Source of the DNA: Pardosa pseudoannulata
Lineage: Eukaryota; Arthropoda; Arachnida; Araneae; Lycosidae
DNA length: 64,000 nucleotides
Assembly (NCBI GenBank): GCA_032207245.1
Contig: CM063509.1
Span: 10,003,085 to 10,067,084, forward strand
Reading direction: 5' to 3'
Below, one piece after another: positions 16,036 to 31,200 of the stretch. The notes under the pieces were generated by a model that saw only the letters and a list, made by a program, of their open reading frames with translations, was not told where the DNA came from and made no database searches. The stretch's first letter is position 1. Every line of letters starts with the position of its first letter. Made by a program: the position numbers and the translations under genes.

Positions 16036-19000
16036 CTAGCTGATTATACCCTACGTTCCCTGGGAAAAAAGAAAGTTTTAGGCTTTCCTATTACATTCAA
16101 TGCAAGAAAAATTAAACTTCCATAAGTAACTGAAATATCTACAACACCCCGCCCCCACCCTCCATGCTTTACTTAGTTAAAATCTGCATGACTGTTAGAT
16201 ATTAGGAAAGGGCAGCTGACTTTAAACCTTTTCAGTATGCGAAAGATTATTTATTGGTCAAATAATAAGTAACTGAAAAAAACTGTCCCATAAGAAAACT
16301 AATAGAAAATCAGGTGACGACGGTGGATCACGTTGGAGAAATTGATCACATTCCAATTTAAAAATTAAGGAGTTTTTAAGGACCTTTGACAAAAATTAAG
16401 GAGTTCTTAAGGACTTTTAAGGACCGTGGGAACCCTGTACATACATAAACTAAGTACCAATTCTAGCAATTGTCTGTTTACTCAAATTAACAAAATTTCT
16501 GAACTAATAAAAATGCTTTATATATAAAATATTGCACTAATATAGCAAATATAAACCATGCTGACTGAAGCAGTCGTATTTTATAATATAAATCAAAGAC
16601 TTACAATTCTCCCCCCTTGAGGGATATGACAAGTTTATCATAAGAAATAAAAGCTGCAGTTGAACAATCTAAAGACAACTTTATTCCCTCTTGTTGCTCT
16701 GTAAAATAAAAATATGCAAATATAGCAATGGTTATTCAGAAATAAATGAGGCAGCATAAAAGTAAATCATGATAAACCAGTTCAAAAAATCAATCAAATA
16801 ATATGAAAAGCACAAATACGCATTAAATGTAATATGTGTGATATTAATATACTAGGAAGGAATTCATAAGCAATGAATCATTCAAGCCATAGAGCCATAG
16901 ACACACACACACACACATCCCAAAAAAAAAAAAAAAAAAAAAAAAAATTAGTTTTAATTATTTTTTTTTTTTTTTTTTTTTTTGACCTTGGAGGTGAAAT
17001 CTGCAGCATAAACAAAAACTAATTTCATTAACAGAAAGGGCTGCAAAAGGCAGCTTTGCTGATTGCTCCTGTAAATCTGTTATTTCATAATTTTATACAG
17101 TAAATCCAAATTGATTGTTTAACTGTAATCTCAGATAAATTTACAACTCAACAGGATTAGTTCTGTGAGTGTAAAACAAGAAAGTATCTGTCTTTATAAT
17201 AACAATCAGATCAAATATATATATACTTGTTTTAAAATATGCTACTTCTGAAAAAAAACAAGCAAATGTTCCTATAATCAGTTGAAAAAAACATTACAGC
17301 AACATTTTAAACCTGCTCCATCACTGCCAAGTATTTTCATTTTCATCAACAAAATCAAATAACCAAGAATAAGAGAATTGGCTTCTCCGTGTTCACTGGA
17401 ATTGAGAAGATAGGTACCTATGGGTGAGTTGGTGCATTTTTTGATGAAGCACAAAGATCATTCCATTAAAAGATCTAAAATTGTCAGATGTAGTAGAAAC
17501 AGTTATTGCCACTGAAATAGCAAAATATTATGCCACAAATATGACGACACTTATGCCTGTCATTAACAAAATTCATTAGAGCTCTTCAACTAACTCTAAG
17601 AAAAATTCTTGGGCATCGAAAAACACTTCTGTAAGTACTAATAAGAAATTTTCTAAATGTTTCCAATATAGGACTGCTCATGAACTTACTAAGTGTAAAT
17701 ATAAATCTGTAAAATGCCATGCATCTGGTAAATATAAAACCAATCGACTCAGAATATGTTTTTTTTTTTTGTTTTGTTTTGTTTTGTTTTTTTTGTGAAT
17801 TTTACAAAGCATAAGTCAATTAAATTTTTTAAGCTCAAAGAGTTAAAATGCTGTTAATATTTATTTGCATATAGCTAAATGGAAATTTTGGATTAAGATC
17901 AGGTATAATTTATAAACTAAATTCAGCTTTAAAAATATACAATTAACCCTTTATTTCCCTATGCTGTGTATTTGCAATAAACACAAAATTTAACGTGTTA
18001 TTTTCAAAGTGATCTTCAATAAACAGCTTTGTTGATTATTGCTATCTTTCAGCCTTGTAATTAACATAATTTGCTCATAAAATCTCTAAGTTTACTTTGC
18101 ATATCAAAGTTTTATAACTCCATCAGAGACACAAAAATATTAATGAAACAAACTTTGTATTTATTAAATCAAGAAAGAAAACCCTGAGTCGCATAAGAAG
18201 TAGATTTATCAAAAGTTTGTGACAAAGAGATTTTAAATAATGACAAACATTGGATAAAAATCTTATTTTAAATCTAGTGAGCCATAAAACAAACAGGTAC
18301 AAAACAGTTAAAATATAAAACAATTAACAAGCGAACTAATGATGAAGCTACATCTGTGAAAGTTGGAGACTGACTGACTGTTTTAGTCTCAAAATACTAC
18401 AGAACTATCCTTCTATTTCTTACAGGTTTGAATTCTTTATCTAAAGAAGATTTTTGTCCAAAATAATTTAGCTCATGATCAAATGTAAACAAAAGCAAGA
18501 CTCATGAGATGCCAAGAATACATCATTGTATTGTATCGGTAGTAAACCATAAGAAAAAAATCCATAGAGCAGAACAAATCAGTACTAGCAAGTAGCACAA
18601 TCTTAAATTGTGTCCTGTAGTACCGGAAAATATTGATAGTCACAATTTACAGACGATTGGCAACAACAACAGAGTGGATGGGTTCAAGATCAAAAGTTGA
18701 GGGTCGAAGGTCATTTCACCGCGAGAATCACTCGCAGCAGAGTGTTTTCAAAGTTTTGATTTGTGGTAATATTGGTCATTCATTGCCTTTAAAACATCGT
18801 CTCAGATTTACTGCTGATTTCAAGCTGATATTAATTCAGAAAACAAAAAGGAGAATTGGATAGAAATAGAGAAGCAGACTGTTATTTTGAGGTCGACAAG
18901 AAAGCAGTAAGAAACTGGCGCAAGCAAAAGGAAACAAAAAATATGGGAAGAAATTCATCTAACCATCGTGGAAAAACACATTAGTCTGCATTAGAAGATG

Positions 19001-20241
19001 TTTTACATAGCTGGATCCTCGAACAGAGAAATATAGGCCGAGCAATAAGTAGCATTAACTTTTTTTTTAACAAATTACCAAATATCAAGACTTTTTGGCA
19101 CTCTACTGTACTTAGTCTTTTTTATTTTACAATGATTTAATATTATCATATCAAAATACATATTTTTGCATGTATAGTCTGCAGATTATCTAATGGTGCA
19201 GATTATCTGATGATTAATGAAATTTTTTAAATAAAAAATGACTCCCATAGACTGTACGTACAAAATTACAGTAAAGAAGGTAGAGGAACTTAATTCTCTA
19301 TAAAAAAAATAATTATAATAATACTAAAAGAACACTATAAATATAACAGTTATAAATATAACAATGTAAAACTCACTCAATGGAAATGAAGTACTAAAGT
19401 CTGTAAAAGCATTTAAAGATACTCCATATGGTGGAACACTTTGGTTAAGGTAAAGCAAGGAGTTTACAGCAACCAGCAGAATACCACCTATTTTAAAAAA
19501 ATGAAGAAGAAGAAGAAGAAGAAGAAGAAATGAGGCAAAATTTATAACAAAATGAAAATTTGAATATGTAAAAACAAAATCCATGGTAAAATTGTATAGC
19601 TTGAAAAACCATAACTCTCTAACATTTACTATTTCCCTGTAACCTCAATTAATTTATCCTCCTTTTTATCCCATGTATTTTAATTTTTTTTTTCTTGTGA
19701 AAAGCTTTATATTTCTAAATTTAAACTCTGTCACTTAAGAATTTGAAGTAATAGTATAAATCATTATTTACAATTTCCCACCTTTTATTTCAATTGAACT
19801 AGCTTAGCAATTTGTGAACATGTATGATTCTCTTTTTACTGAGTTTTATGAGATAATCAATGAAGTGCAGATTCATTCTGATAATGAGGATGAAACGGAG
19901 GAGGGGGGGGAGATATTTCATAACTAACAAAGACAGTGGAGAAAGATAAGAAATTTTCAGAGATTTCAGAAGGATATGATCAAGATGTTCACTCTGTCAT
20001 TACCAAATGAAGAATTGGAGATTGGACAAAAAATGCATTGCATGAAACTATGCTTCAGGTTTTTTGAGTCCCCATTTTGTGAAAAAAAAAATGCTTTTGT
20101 AAATTTTCTTTATTTTTCTAAAATTTTTAATTTTTGTAAAAAAAAATCCTGTCATGTGATAAAACTTATTTAAATTCTGTTTGAAACCACCAGACATATG
20201 TAAGATATATGTATAATAAAAGCAAATGATAATACATATGC

Positions 20242-20285
<44 letters not shown>

Positions 20286-22428
20286 AAACACACATACATG
20301 GCATATATACAAAACAAAACACTAAAAGTTCTCCATATATATTTTTTTATTTTTAGAAGAATGAAATTAAACACATTAAAATTTAAAAAAGAAAGACCAA
20401 TGAAGACATCTGATAATGCAAACACATTAGCATGCTTTGCACATATACATGCACATATGTTTAATCAATTGGAAAAAAAACTTTTAATTTTTTTTTATTT
20501 ATGAAAGGGCCATTTTCACAAGATTGATTTTACGATATGGAATATTTTGAAAGAACTACTTTTATTATACCTAATTTTGTGAAGGGACTACTGCTTTTGC
20601 TATACAGAATTTTGTGAAAAGGCCACAAAGCAGATCCAATTTATTTATGTTTGAATTAACCCTTGATATTAAAAGATTTTTTTCATCGAGTTATATTGCT
20701 GTATATATGATTTATTGCATTTTATATTTATACTGTTTACTAAAAATATGGTTTCTGCTTTGAAAATTAGCACTTCTGGATTACAATGCCACTTAAAAAT
20801 TAAGAAAACTCCATATCTTGAAACTCTCTGCTTGAATCTATTTCCCTCACAATATTTAAGCAAGACAGGGTTAACTGCATATAAATTATTAATCATTTAT
20901 CTGATAATGTTCCTGAATTGGAACATGATATTTGACTAATGATTACCCCAAGAAATAATATTTAAAATTTTAAGTTTTTATCTTTGCACATTAATACTAC
21001 TTTAAAGTATTTTTATCATTTGATTAAATTTTTAATACTTATAAGACTTTTTAAATAATTTGTTGAATTTCAGTGTTTTTACAGACTTTTTATTAAAAAA
21101 AATAAATAAATAAAATTTGCCAAATATCAAATTTTTAATTTATAGTCATCATGCAAAAGACTTTAAGGTATGATTTTGAAATACTAGCAAATATTTGCAA
21201 AAATATTATAAGTATATAAACACATTCAAAATGCCATGTTCCATTTTTGGAACTGGCAGAGTCAATTTTCAAAAATATGAATTGCATATAGAAATTCAAC
21301 TAAAAAATGTTTTCGGTTCTAAAACTGAAATTGCTATCAAAGCTTTATGTCACTCTGTGAGTATTAAATTTTTTTAAAAATTATGTTATGGACACTTTAA
21401 TACAGATATATGTCTAAATTTCACATAAAATAGACTTTTGAATAAAAGCTAATTAAGAGAGGTTACACAACAAAAATTATTTAGTTTTTTAAAAATTAAA
21501 CAATTTTTGAAAAGATTTAACATGAAACATCATTGTTCTAAGAATGATATATACAAAAGAAATTTCAAAACTTTAAAATATTTCTATGCATATGCAGGAA
21601 AAAGAGATCCTCTTTAAATGATCCTAAATCAAAAAGTTACATGAATGCTATTATCCAGAGTTAGAAAAAAATTTAAAAAATCAGATTTATTTGTTTTAAA
21701 TCAATTTTTTTTTTTTACTTAAATAGGATTTTTTTCCTGAGTACTAATTTTAATTGTTGTTTTTATGATTTTTTGAAATATACATAGAATAGTTTGTTAT
21801 AAGATGTAACATCTTATCTATCTAGTATATTCTGCACACTGATTACCTAAACTTAAATATATAAATTTTAATCTAAATACATTCTATTATTTTGTAATTG
21901 GATAGTGCAAACTAAATAAGATGTCAATTAAAAGAACAAATTAAATATTCTTTTAATGCAAACTATTTATTTAAAAAACAAATCACAATTATTTCAATAT
22001 TTTTTAAGCACCAAATTACGGATTTAATTGTTTCAATAAAAACACTAACTTTGATGCTTTATCCACTCCTAATTGGTTATGAAGGCTAGAATGAACAATA
22101 CCAAAAGAAGAAAACTGTCTTTCCATTCCAGCAGATGAAGCCACGGCTGTTGTTATTTGGTAGACAAATTGGATTTCAAGTTCTGTAATACTCTCTTTAC
22201 CTCCCATTACATAAAATGAATTCCACCAGTCATAATCAGTCATTGTACTACCCCCTACTACATACTTTCTGATAACAACCCCTAAATTCTTGGAAAGCAC
22301 ATGCTATTTATTTACACTTATTTACTTATTGGTATTACTGTGCTGACTGATTCCCAATTCTCCTGTCTTTGGAATATAGGTTTTAAAAGAAGTGAAAAAA
22401 AAATGATTTAAATCAATGATTTAAAAAA

Positions 22429-22474
<46 letters not shown>

Positions 22475-23755
22475 ACTGTTTTAAATCATGCCAACCCTAT
22501 TATCAACTGCTATTATTAACTCATAGGTCAGCATTCAGACAATTAAAAAACAATAGCAAAATAAGAGATATTTTAGACTTACCAATGGGTTTTGGTACAG
22601 CTAATGCATACTGGCAATCAAACGGCAATCCACTTAGTGACCATATGACAGGATGAACTCTTTGATTTATATTTAGTGACAATGCTAAAATAGCACATGT
22701 ATCTTGACGAACCGCAACTCTCCTAAACAAATATAAATATGAACAACAGTGAGTAACCTAATTCTCAATTTAGTTGTGAAATTACTGAATATGCTGTATA
22801 CTACAGATACAATTTTCAAACAAATTCTTACCCAGGCCATGTTCTGAGAGGTTCGTATAATATCAATAAGGTAGGCTCATAATAACCTTGTAGAAACTGT
22901 AGATCTTTGATGTTGTTAACTTTTTCATCAATATCACATAATTTTATTGTATAGGAAGCTAAAACTGGAGTTTTCCTTTAAAAAAAAAATATTTAAATTA
23001 TTTTTATATACATAGAATGTTAAAATAAAAAATTAAATATAAACAATAATAATATGGTAACAGCAATTCATATAAATTATAGGATGAAAAGTTTTTAAAC
23101 ATCTTAATTATACAATTATAATTATCAGAATAGTATCAAACAATATTTATATTTAACAAAGAGTAGTGCATTTTTAACAAAATAGGCAAATAGTAGAATA
23201 GTTTTGCAAGGATAGGTTTAGTTTGGAGTAGGGTTAATCATTTTGCTGGCAAAATGGTATTTTTGCCAGGAAAGTGGCAAAAACTGGAAAAAACCTGGTA
23301 AAAACCAGCAAAAATGGCAAAATCTAGAAAAATTGGCTGGATTTTAAAAATGTACAAAATAATTAATAATTAATAAATAACAAAATAATAAATAATTTTG
23401 TACATAATACAATTGAGACTTAAATCAGAATATTAATTAGGTATTTCATTAGTATTAATTTGACAATTTAAACAATTTAAAATAATTTTCATTGATGTTA
23501 GCAATGAAAATACAATATTCTATTTTTGTAAATAAATTTATATGATGGAGGCATGGGATAAAAAATGTTTTCTTTATTTATCAATTTAATATAGTAATGT
23601 TGTCTTTAATTGTAATGTGTATATATACATATATAAGATATATATATTATATAAGTACTAAAAACGTTTAAACCTACAGTACACTTTATAGGGAAAATAA
23701 GCTAATAATTACATTAAAAACAACATTGCACATAAAAACTTGCAAAATAAATCTT

Positions 23756-23804
<49 letters not shown>

Positions 23805-25204
23805 CTCTAGGTATAACTTTAGATTTAGATTACTGTTTCAATAGCGCATTGAATATTCTTTGTTAAAAAAACCATTATATTATGCATTTTTATATTAGAG
23901 TTAAAATTTGTAAAAGTTAAAATAGTTAGATCTCTGTAAATAAAACATATCCATTTTTACCACTTGGCAAAAAGTGGCAAAAATGTATTTTTGCCAGGAC
24001 GGTTTTTTCCACCTTTGGCAAAAACGTGCCAACCCTAGTTTGGAGTGCTACGGTCTAGAGTTTTGTTGCATGAAGGCTAGTGAGACCGAGACCTACTGCT
24101 TAAAGCCAATGTCAAACGGCCATGAACATCCATATCTGCTGTGGGATTCAAAATGACAAACTTTAGTACTGAAGAGCAGAGCCCTACCCATTCAGCCATC
24201 GTTCAGTCTATTTTGCAATGAATATTATACATATAATTTTAACCAGATTTGAGGCTTTAACATACCATGCACATATAAAACTTCATGTCAAAATGAAACA
24301 GCAAAGATTTATGTTAAAATAAATTTCTGGAGAAATAAAATTAAAAAAGCATTTTAAACAAATGTAATGAAAAAAAACTAATATGCATACATGTTTATGC
24401 TATAACTGAATCTTGCTATTATTCTGTTAATTGTAGCTTGTAAGATTTTCATTTTAATTTTTTAAGCTTCATTATTTACTAGTAAGTGTGCTGTGTTTTG
24501 CTATGGTGAACTTAATGTATATTTCCAGGTCAAATCGAATTAATACTGTGTAGACAATGTTTAAGTAATATAAAATAAGAAATGAATGAATGAGATATTT
24601 AAAGGAATGACGTCATATAATGATTTAAAAAATATCATTTTTACCTATTTATTATGTAATAAATTGAAATTTTTAATAAATTGAAATTTTTAATCTCCTG
24701 ATTTTAACCAAGAAAAACTGCGCTTAAAACAATTGCATGGGAATAACAGAATGACATCACATTGCTAGAAATATTGCTGTTGAGATAAATTAAAATGTTA
24801 ATCGCTTGCGTTTAACTGTGGAAAATAAGGCTTGAAATAATGATATGAAACACTCAAAAAAGGGGGAATGAATGGATTTCGAAAATATATTAGAAATTGC
24901 TTTTTTCACTTAGTTATGATGCGATAAATTAAAATGTTAAATAAGGCTTGAAATAATGATATGAAAAGCTCAAAAAATGGGAAGGGATGGATTTCAAATG
25001 TTTTAAAGTTTACAGTATTTTTCGCAGTGATACAAAGCATACTTGTACCAATTTATTTTAAAATCGGACCGATAGTTTAGGAGATGTGGAAAATACATAC
25101 AATGACTTTTATTTATAAGATAATATATCAATAATATTTAAAAAAATTCTAAAGATGTGCAGAATTTTTTATTATTTTAATTTTAATTTTTTAAAATTTA
25201 ATTT

Positions 25205-25237
<33 letters not shown>

Positions 25238-28200
25238 TCCTTTTTTTTTTTTTTTTTTTTTTGAGAGAGACAGAGAAAGAGAGACTTAGTCACATAAAGG
25301 TTGAAAACTTTTGGCTTTAGCTCAATATTAAATTGTGGCAAAAGGTATGAATCAATGTATATTTAATGCTTTTGTAAAAATGCACTACTATCAATATTAT
25401 GAAGAGAAAAAAACAATTTAAAAACTTAGCTTACACTCCTTGAGCAATATGAGTATTAGTTGATGTCACTTCCTGTTCTTCTGACACATTGTCTTTACGG
25501 AATGGTAGAATAACAATATTTCTCTCATAAACAACCATGGCAGCACAGCGACCTTCAGGGTCTGATCGAACAATAGGAACAAATGGGTGATGGTTGGCTC
25601 CAGCCTAAAAATTACACACAAAAGAAACATTAAATGAATCGTATAGTGATATTTTATTTCATTCTTATGGTAAAAATAAAATTTCCTGATTTACAATTAA
25701 AATTTACAAAATATCAACCCTCTCTATTTATACAAGAAAAAGAAAATCTGATGTGGACATCACATAATATCCTTGTAAGCCTATTAAACTATACACAATT
25801 TTTTATTTTGAATGTAAAATGCATGAGATATTTTTGTTATAAACTGAATTTTTTTGCAATTAGTGAGTTAATTTACTACATACCAGGTATGAACTCTACA
25901 AGCATTGTTTGAAGTTCAAAAAGCTTTATTACAACTGCACAAGATACATTGATATATTTTCATCATATTGATATAATTGGTGATCAGCAGCATTGATTTC
26001 CATTAAAATACAGTGGACTCCGCTTAATGTAATCAGTTTGGGACACCGTGATTTTGATAACAATAACCAATTGATAACAAATGATATGCAAAATTAGATA
26101 AATTTACCCCCCCCCCTCCTTCCCCACACATACACACACCTTTAATTCACATGTACTAAATTTCAAATTAAAATGAAAAAAACTCCCCTTATATCTATGT
26201 ACTACTATACTATCCTTTAAAACATAAGAATTTTATACATAATTTAAAAAAAATGATCAATTGTTGATTGTCTCTAATTTTTTCTAAGAAGATCATTGAT
26301 AAATTGTTTGTAATCGTAATGTTTTATAAAGTCATCGGAGGGGTGTTGTTTCAACACTTTCAGTGCATTTCTCATTTCAGCACTTGCAGGAGGTGGCTCA
26401 GTACCAAGAGATTTTACCTCTGAATCATTAGTTCCATCATTCGTCTATTTTCTTATGACAATTTGACAGACTTCAGATTCTTTTAATGTAGAAGCTACTG
26501 GACTGTTTTGACCCATGATTTTCACCCATGACTCGAACTCTTCAGAGGTCATATACGAAGGATTTTCTATCATTTCTTGAAATTTCTGGTAATTTTTTTC
26601 ACAAAATCAAGGCATAAAATGTGAATATCTCCATCTCAGTTCTGATAAGAATGTGTTGCCTTCTGCTTATATGACAACCATTGACCACCAGCAGGACGTG
26701 TGTATTCTGAAAAATTCCAGGAATGTCTAATTTTCCAATCATTTGTTCAATCCCTATTTCCCTATGTGGATGAGGGAAAATTGTCGAAAATTCAAACAAC
26801 AGCAAAATGAAAGAAAAGAATGGATTCCTTCTGAATATATTGTGAATATTACTTTGCTACGTAAAATGAGATTTGAAAACTGATAACATTAACCGATGTA
26901 ACGATCCCATAAAGCGATCATTTTAACATGCAAATGAATAGAGAAAATCGGGACCCAGTGATTTTGATAACAATAAGCGATGGATAACAATAACCGTGAT
27001 CAAATTAAGTGTAGTCCACTGTATTTTGTTACATTTAATGCAAAATAAAATAAAATAAGAAGGTACACAACCACATGTTCCAGTAGTCCTAAATACAAAA
27101 TTTTATAATTGTATGGCTAATTGTTTTTCAATTATGCAGACATCATGACAAAACTAGTAAAAATACAGTCAGGGATGGTCAAAGTAGATATTTTAAATTA
27201 CAAAGGTAAAATGGATATTTAAAGTTTCCTTCTTAGTAAATACCAACTAGTGAAAATGAGCTCCAACTAGTCAAAAGGGGTATTTCCATTGAAATCTGAA
27301 GGCTGACAGTTTTGAAATTACAATGTATCCTTTCCTTGGTACAAGAAAGAAAGAAAAGGATAAAATAATTTAATGCTTTTACTTTCAGTAATGCTTATAA
27401 AATTGCTAACATAAAAAGCTAGTAAGAGCGCTTTCCCACTTACCAGCATGATAACGTCTGTGTCGGTGGGTAATAATGCAACAACAAAACGGTATGGTGT
27501 CGTCTAGAAAGCAGTTTTTCCACCGATATCGTTTCATTTAAAGATGGCGGTAAGCTCGCACAAGTTTTATAATGACTGAACTTTTATAGACTTAGTACAA
27601 CAATTATTGTTAGAAAAGTAAATTTTAACGCTGTTTCATTGCACACATTTTAAAAACATTGGATGTCAGATACCAATTTCTTACATTCTTTCCACTGGTG
27701 GTATGCTTGTGAAGCTTTGGCTGAGCCTCTTTTTTTGTGAAAAGGTAAATTTAACACTCATGTTAGTCATTTTGGCCTAGTGTTAGCATGTTGCACTAGC
27801 ATTTTTCCGCCTCGGGTTCAATTCCTCGTGTTTTTATTTTCTTTACTATTCCATTTTAAAGATTTGAATTTTTTTCCTTTACCCCTTAAATCTGCTATAA
27901 TTCTGGTATCTCTTCTAATAATTAAAATGAATTTTGTTTAAAACAATAATATGTTAAAAAAATACAAATAAAAATGTCTTCAATTTTAATTGCTCTTTTC
28001 TAATTTTATGTAATTAATTTTGTCCGTTTAATTTCCCTTTTTAAATCTATTTAAATTTAACTATTAACACAGTTAAAAGATCATTTTTTTCTCTAGTAAG
28101 TTTACCTCTAAATTTATTATACAATCTTAAATCAAAATTTGATACACTCAGTAATTTGCTTTCAAAAGCAACAGTATGTGATAAATGAACTTGTTAATTA

Positions 28201-31200
28201 TTGCAGATGAAAACGTAATATAACAGATGTGAAATTCAAACGGTAATAATAGCAAATCTACCATAAAATTGCATTTTACGATCAAGAAAGTGCGAATAAC
28301 ATAATATTAAAATCTAAGCAGAATGTGTCAATTTCATGCAAAAGAAATTTAAATATTTAAATGTTATGTTAATAATCAATTTAAAAATAAAGTCATATAA
28401 CAACTGTATTACAGAAAATATAACTTATTGATCCAAAGCAAACAACGTGAGTAGCGATGACTCTCAAAATGTTGGACCAATTCGAAAGGAATAGCGCTTG
28501 CGTAACGACAAAACTGCCCGATGGACGAATATCGGGCCGTTCAAAAATGAACAAAATTGTCATTGAATTGGTTGGTGGGAAAGCAAGTAGCTCATCTTAA
28601 AACATTTTATGTGTGCCGATGTCGGAGAATGACGGTCATCTAAGATTTATTGCTGTTGTGTCGGTAACTAAAATAATACATGATAACTCATCTCCTTTCT
28701 ACATTTTTATTTAAAATTTATTAAACTATATATTTATATCAAAACCTGTTATAGATGCACATAACAAATTCTTCTCTCATACAAAGCACTACAATTTATT
28801 TATATTAACATTACTTTCCAATGTAGGGCTGCTCATGACCTTGCTGAGTGCAAATATAAATCTGTAAAATGCCATGCATGTGGTAAATGTTAGACAAACC
28901 TTTCTGTATTTTTATGAATTTTACACATAAAGTATAATTCACTTAATTATATTTTTTTTAAGTTAGCAGATTTAAAAATACTGTTAATATTTATTTGCAT
29001 ATAGTTAAATGGAAATTTGGGATTAAGTTCAGGTATGATTTATAAACTAAATCTAGCTTAAAAAATATATAAATAACATTTTATTTCACTGTGTTGTGTA
29101 CTTGCAACAAATACAAAAATTAAAGTGCCATTTCCATAGTGAGCTTCAATAAACAGTTTTGTTGATTCTTGCCATCTTTTAGCATTGTAATTAACAGAAT
29201 TTGCTCATAAAATCCCAATTAAATGAAAATGTTATGTTTTCTTTGCATATAAAAGTTTCATTTATTAAAAGTTTCATTATTCCATCAGATACACATAAAT
29301 ATTAATGAAATAAACTTTGTATTTATTAAATTAAGAAAGAAAAACCTGAGTTATAAGAAATAAATTTTGATAAATTTATTTCTTATAACTCAGGTTTTTC
29401 TTTCTTAATTATGGTATTTTTAATAAAATGTTGAAACTTGAAATGTGATTTCTCAAAAAGTTCTTAAAATATTTAGTTGAAAATTATAAATGCTTTTGAT
29501 AATATTTAATAATGAATGACCTAAAAGCTTTAAATTTAGATAATTTTTAATGACACTCATAGCTAGATATAAAGGTAATGAAAATTCGTTAAAAATTCAA
29601 TGTGTATGATTTTGAAGGACCAAAATTTTTACCAAATGTAAATTAAGCAAAGATTTTAGGTGATTCACTAGTCCATAGTGTATAAGAAATGTGTTGCATA
29701 AAAAAATACTGAAATAATTTAATTTATTAAAAAATTAGACCTTTTGAAAAAACCCGATTTTTTTACTAAATTTTCTTCATTTATTAGAAATTTTATAAAA
29801 ACTTCTCCAGGAATAAATTTTGATTTAAAAGTGCAATTCTCTATGATAATATAAAAAATAAATCTAAAAATGTAAAAACATAAACTAGTTTCTACATTTA
29901 AAGAAAAAAGTTCTCAGAACGTAAACGGATACCTTAAATATTTATTGCCAAAAGTGATATTGATTAATAATTAATTGTACATTAATATTAAACCAAACAT
30001 AACTTTTATGAATGAAAAGTTTATTACCTTCATGTCTTCTTCTTCAAAATAGTGAAGAGATAAAGTTTTGAGATCATGAGTACAGGGATCATATTCAACT
30101 AAGGATAGCTGCAATTGAAAAGTATATACAATTTTAAAATTAAAATATTCAATAAAATTACAGTAGAACTTCTTTTTAACGACCCCACGATACAACAACC
30201 CCTTCATTAGAATGACCATCTTAAAAAGTCCCAATTATTTTACCATAGGAATAATGTTAATTTTGAATCATTACAACGACCCCAAGTGTATTATTTTTCG
30301 TTAGAGCAACTGCCAATTTTAAACTGCAGAACTCATGAACAAGTGGGCTATTTCAAAATTATTGTATTGTGGTGCAATTCAAGAAACCTGTACTCCTCTT
30401 TTTGTGTTTGCTTAAAGGACCCTTTCATCGCATACAACATTGATGTCCTAGGTAGATGACACTCCAGTCACTAATGAAATGACTGAGCTCTTCAGTATCA
30501 AATTTTCAGATCTTCAATTATCTTTCAATGAGTTTGTTGCAGTAGACAAAACTTTACAGTGCTGCGAAGAAAATTTGAATGAGGACGATTTTATTGGCCA
30601 TATTACCGGAGATGAAGAAATCTGCAATTCTGACGACAAAGAAGAAATCATCTAATCTTTAAAAAAAAAATTAATGAAAAAGAAGATTTCAATGCAATCA
30701 ATGCTTTCCATCAATATTTTGAAGGACAATTTAATTCTGAAGATATTCTTCAAAATCTAACGGATATGGAATTAGTGATAATGAAATTCTCCCAAATGAA
30801 CTTGAAACAGGCTTCAAAAACTTTTTTTCAAAAATTCAGTGATGGAAATACAAATAAATAGAAGTTTTCTCTAGGTATGTACTGTTGCATCATTTCTTTG
30901 CTCATTTTTATTTATTATTTTTTCAATTCGTTACAACAACCATATGATGTTGGTCCCACAAGGGGTTGTTATACCGAGATTCTACTGTATAAACAAAGTT
31001 CTACTGTATTTACAAAGCTAAAAAAAATTTACCCTCTATAAAGGTAACCTTAAAAAACAATATTTATATTATAATAAATAAAAGTGACTAATATACAAAA
31101 AAGGGCATAAAAACTTATATGATATTATATTACATAACTGAAACTAACATTTTAATTTGTAAATACAATATTGATAAAACTTAAGATAAAAAAAATAAAT

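Noticed and set aside
20048..20504. 125-codon minus and 92-codon plus frames
   Set aside because: Both run through the (AT)n microsatellite (IYIYIY repeats) and have no other support.
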